This document shows positions 5,517 to 7,570 of a stretch of 7,570 nt of DNA, piece by piece. This stretch comes from Chlamydiae bacterium RIFCSPHIGHO2_12_FULL_49_9 (GTDB lineage Bacteria > Chlamydiota > Chlamydiia > Chlamydiales > SM23-39), in contig MGLY01000060.1 of NCBI GenBank assembly GCA_001794935.1, forward strand, positions 325 through 7,894, read 5' to 3'. The translations under genes and the position numbers were made by a program. The stretch's first letter is position 1. Each line of letters begins with the position of its first letter. The notes below the pieces were generated by a model that was not told the origin of the DNA, did not search any database, and saw nothing but the letters and a program-made list of their open reading frames with translations.

Positions 5517-6620
5517 ATGTTTAAAAGGGCTGTTTTTTTTTCTCTTCTCGTTTTTTCGCTTGGGGCTCAAGAAAAGCAAATTGAGCTCTTCATGGATTGG
5601 AGGTGGGAGGCGAAAGGCCAGGAACTTTTTCCATTGAGAGAAGATGAGCCGGAGCCGCATCCGCTTCTCACTCGCATCCGAAGAAATCTTTTGGAAAGGG
5701 GTTGGGATATCTGCAGCTGGGAAAGAGATCGGTACCGCCCTTGGCTCATGAGCTGGAAAGAAGTTGTTACCTGGCGAGATTTTGTTTGGTGGTTAAGGAT
5801 TGGCCTGCCCGGAAAGGCGCCATTTAGAGAAAAAGATGGACTCTGGATCTTTTGGAGTTTGGGACCCAAAGTCAAAAACTTTAATTTTTCCAGGATTCCA
5901 AAAGAAAAGCTCGTCTTGTTTACGTGGGAGCCTCCCACAGTTCAAGCTGAGTCGCATGACCCGAAGATGTGGGAGCATTTTGGGAAGATTTTTACCTGGG
6001 ATGACGCCCTTATCGACAACAAGCGCTTTTTTAAATTCCACTATCCTTGTCTAAAGCAGCAAATCGATGAAGTTATCTCTTTTAAAGAGAAGAAATTCTG
6101 CGTTCTGATCAATTCAAGACTTTGTAGCAAGCACCCGAAGCAGATTTATAGGGAAAGAGAAAAGACAATCCGCTTTTTTGAAGATAAGGTAGGAGAGCTC
6201 GATCTTTTTGGGAGATTTTGGGAAAAGCGAGGCTTTAAGAACTATCGGGGGACGGCCGCCGATAAGATCGGCACGCTGAAAAACTACAAGTTTTGCATCT
6301 GCTATGAAAACACAAGAGATGTTTTGGGCTATGTGACTGAAAAAATCTTCGATTGCTTTGCCGGGAAAGTCGTGCCGATTTATTGGGGCGCAAGCAACAT
6401 CGCCGACTACATTCCAAAAGAGTGTTTCATCGATCGGCGCAAGTTCAAAGATGAGCAGGCTCTCTACGATTTTTTAAAGAGCGTAACTGAGGAGCAATAT
6501 GAGGCTTATATTGAAAGCGCGGCAAAGTTCATCAAGAGCGAGAAAGCAAAAGTGTTTACCGAAGATTACTTTTTAGAGACTTTTTTGAAAGTCACTGAAG
6601 AGCAAAAGCCATCGTTGTAA
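5517..6620 (+). CDS. glycosyltransferase family 10 (fucosyltransferase-like), apparent signal peptide
   Basis: GT10 enzymes move fucose (or a related sugar) from GDP-fucose to a glycan, usually via alpha-1,3/1,4 linkages. The C-terminal GDP-sugar-binding domain is clear. KFCICYENT (258-266) and GYVTEKIFDCF (271-281) contain the family E-K pair (E275, K276), followed by GKVVPIYWGASNIADYIP (283-300) and the CFIDRRKF finish (303-310). LFTWEPP (134-140) with E138 is a candidate for the catalytic-base region of the N-terminal domain. NSRLCSKH (199-206) fits the conserved linker Arg. The first 19 residues (KR, a hydrophobic run, LGAQ) look like a cleavable signal peptide, odd for a nucleotide-sugar-dependent bacterial enzyme. 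An internal ATG at 5592 (Met26) would give a cytosolic protein. At 367 residues it is of usual length. Acceptor and exact donor are unknown. Its last 55 bp overlap the converging LOG gene. Confidence 0.91.
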   Translation: MFKRAVFFSLLVFSLGAQEKQIELFMDWRWEAKGQELFPLREDEPEPHPLLTRIRRNLLERGWDICSWERDRYRPWLMSWKEVVTWRDFVWWLRIGLPGKAPFREKDGLWIFWSLGPKVKNFNFSRIPKEKLVLFTWEPPTVQAESHDPKMWEHFGKIFTWDDALIDNKRFFKFHYPCLKQQIDEVISFKEKKFCVLINSRLCSKHPKQIYREREKTIRFFEDKVGELDLFGRFWEKRGFKNYRGTAADKIGTLKNYKFCICYENTRDVLGYVTEKIFDCFAGKVVPIYWGASNIADYIPKECFIDRRKFKDEQALYDFLKSVTEEQYEAYIESAAKFIKSEKAKVFTEDYFLETFLKVTEEQKPSL

Positions 6621-7570
6621 ATCGGGCCCTCTTTGCCGATAGGGAGGGTGTTTTCAAAGAAGCGGCGGTAAATCTCGAGCCCTTGGGCTGCCGTTTGGAC
6701 GCAATAGAAGCAGTTGGAGACCCACTCGGAGCCTTTGATGGTGCCCGTTTCCCGGTTGAGCTGGAAGCGGGATGTCTGTTTCCGTTTCCAGTATTCGATA
6801 GGGCCAAAGAGGAGGACGGGATTGGCCGGAGCGCCTCCTGTCTTGCGGCGCACTTCTTCCAAAGTGTACTCAAAGTCCATGCCGATGCCGCCAGGAAGAA
6901 AAATGGGAAAGTCGAGATAGAACTCCGCCTGTCTTTCGACGAGGCGGTCGAGCCGGTAGGTCATTTTGGCGTCGATATGGGGGTTTTGTCTTTGCTCATT
7001 GACAATGCTGGTGTCTTTTGCTCTAAAATCGACAAGATTTGCGCAAGAGAGGATGCCGACCGATTTCGCGACTCGGTTTCCCACCTCCATTGCTCCGGGA
7101 CCGCCTCCTGTGAGAAGAGCTAAGGGAGTATCTTTGCAAAGAAGCGGATGAGTCATCTCAGCTCGCATAGAGAGTATCCCTTCTAAAAGGAGATGAAGCT
7201 CTTTTTCAAACGCGCCCTCAATGAGGTTCGATCCGTAGACGCCGAAGACGGTCGATTTCCGGAAGCGATCGACGAGCGGCAAGGGGACAAAGAGGCCAGC
7301 CTCTTTTTCAGGTTTCAGGACGTATTGGAGGATCTTGCCCGAATCGCGATCGACCCAAAACGCCGGGATTCCAAATTTGGCAAGATCCAAAAGCATTGCC
7401 CGATCTTCATTTGAAAAGTAAATGCCGTGAGAGGCAGAAGGATGTTCGAAGTAGATCCGCTTGAGACATCTTTGGACATCGCTATTTAAGATCATCCGCT
7501 TGAGAAGGGGCGTCGGGAAGTGGCGGGAAAATAAGACGCCTTGCGAGGTAATGAGGCCGTCCTCGATCGC
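6566..7570 (-). CDS. LOG-family (lysine decarboxylase-like) Rossmann-fold protein, 5'-partial
   Basis: The frame is open to the window's right edge: 25 codons upstream of the ATG at 7495 read AIEDGLITSQ, GVLFSRHFPTPLLKR without a stop, so that ATG is probably internal and the gene starts outside. Counting from it, STVFGVYGSN (81-90) begins the Rossmann domain. LLTGGGPGAMEVGN (127-140) is the GGGPGxMExxN nucleotide-binding motif, and FLPGGIGMDFEYTLEEV (199-215) is the PGGxGTxxE motif with Met in place of the usual Thr. LOG-family members include cytokinin riboside-5'-monophosphate phosphoribohydrolases and the nucleotide 5'-monophosphate nucleosidase PpnN, so nucleotide base cleavage is a reasonable but unproved role. 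The N-terminal extension of at least 100 residues makes it longer than plain LOG proteins. Its final codons overlap the 3' end of the GT10 gene. No signal peptide can be assessed. Confidence 0.86.
   Translation of the reverse strand, partial: AIEDGLITSQGVLFSRHFPTPLLKRMILNSDVQRCLKRIYFEHPSASHGIYFSNEDRAMLLDLAKFGIPAFWVDRDSGKILQYVLKPEKEAGLFVPLPLVDRFRKSTVFGVYGSNLIEGAFEKELHLLLEGILSMRAEMTHPLLCKDTPLALLTGGGPGAMEVGNRVAKSVGILSCANLVDFRAKDTSIVNEQRQNPHIDAKMTYRLDRLVERQAEFYLDFPIFLPGGIGMDFEYTLEEVRRKTGGAPANPVLLFGPIEYWKRKQTSRFQLNRETGTIKGSEWVSNCFYCVQTAAQGLEIYRRFFENTLPIGKEGPIYNDGFCSSVTFKKVSKK

Noticed and set aside
5567..5938. 123-codon minus-strand frame opposite the GT10 gene
   Set aside because: Low-complexity Ser/Phe/Lys-rich translation without motifs, opposite a well-supported enzyme.
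6683..7123. 146-codon plus-strand frame opposite the LOG gene
   Set aside because: The minus-strand frame holds both nucleotide-binding motifs of the LOG family; the plus-strand reading shows none.
1..7570. CRISPR array, rRNA, complete insertion sequence or integrase gene
   Set aside because: No regularly spaced direct repeats, rRNA-like sequence, or transposase/recombinase motifs were seen on either strand.

Overview
The window looks like a chromosomal stretch from a Gram-negative bacterium, most likely an environmental member of the Chlamydiota (Waddlia/Parachlamydia/Estrella type). The best clues are an exported outer-membrane-type protein with DUF1207 signatures, a family-10 glycosyltransferase with an apparent signal peptide, weak or absent Shine-Dalgarno sequences, and a tRNA without an encoded CCA end. 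This taxonomic guess is inference from gene content, not from a marker gene.

Left part (1 to about 2620), visibly more AT-rich. It holds a three-gene rightward cassette: an AbiEi-type antitoxin whose 5' end lies outside the window, the AbiEii nucleotidyltransferase toxin 2 bp downstream, and a small calcineurin-like metallophosphoesterase 15 bp further on. A short intergenic stretch rich in TGTTCA/TGAACA palindromes follows. Then comes a leftward histidine-phosphatase gene that stops just before its second catalytic histidine, so it is probably a decaying gene. This is typical accessory DNA, and it lies on the 3' side of the tRNA gene at 2697-2769, the side where genomic islands usually insert.

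Middle and right part (2697 to 7570), more GC-rich. A leftward tRNA with anticodon CAU (resembling tRNA-Ile2) is followed by a rightward 12-helix MFS-type transporter. Next is a striking 77-nt imperfect palindrome, then a predicted outer-membrane beta-barrel protein (BON-like N-terminus plus DUF1207-like barrel). A 38-bp gap that contains a complete sigma70-like promoter leads to a GT10 (fucosyltransferase-like) glycosyltransferase. The window ends inside a leftward LOG-family (lysine decarboxylase-like Rossmann) gene, whose 3' end overlaps the GT10 gene by 55 bp and whose 5' end lies beyond the window.

Functional reading: the left cassette is a defence/plasmid-maintenance type toxin-antitoxin operon with an attached phosphoesterase. 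The barrel protein and GT10 enzyme both suggest cell-envelope or surface functions, but no shared pathway can be proved from this sequence. I did not find a CRISPR array, a recombinase or transposase gene, or an obviously unprecedented multi-gene system. The strongest unexplained items are the long palindrome, the GT10 enzyme with a signal peptide and near-leaderless promoter, and the AbiE-linked phosphoesterase.
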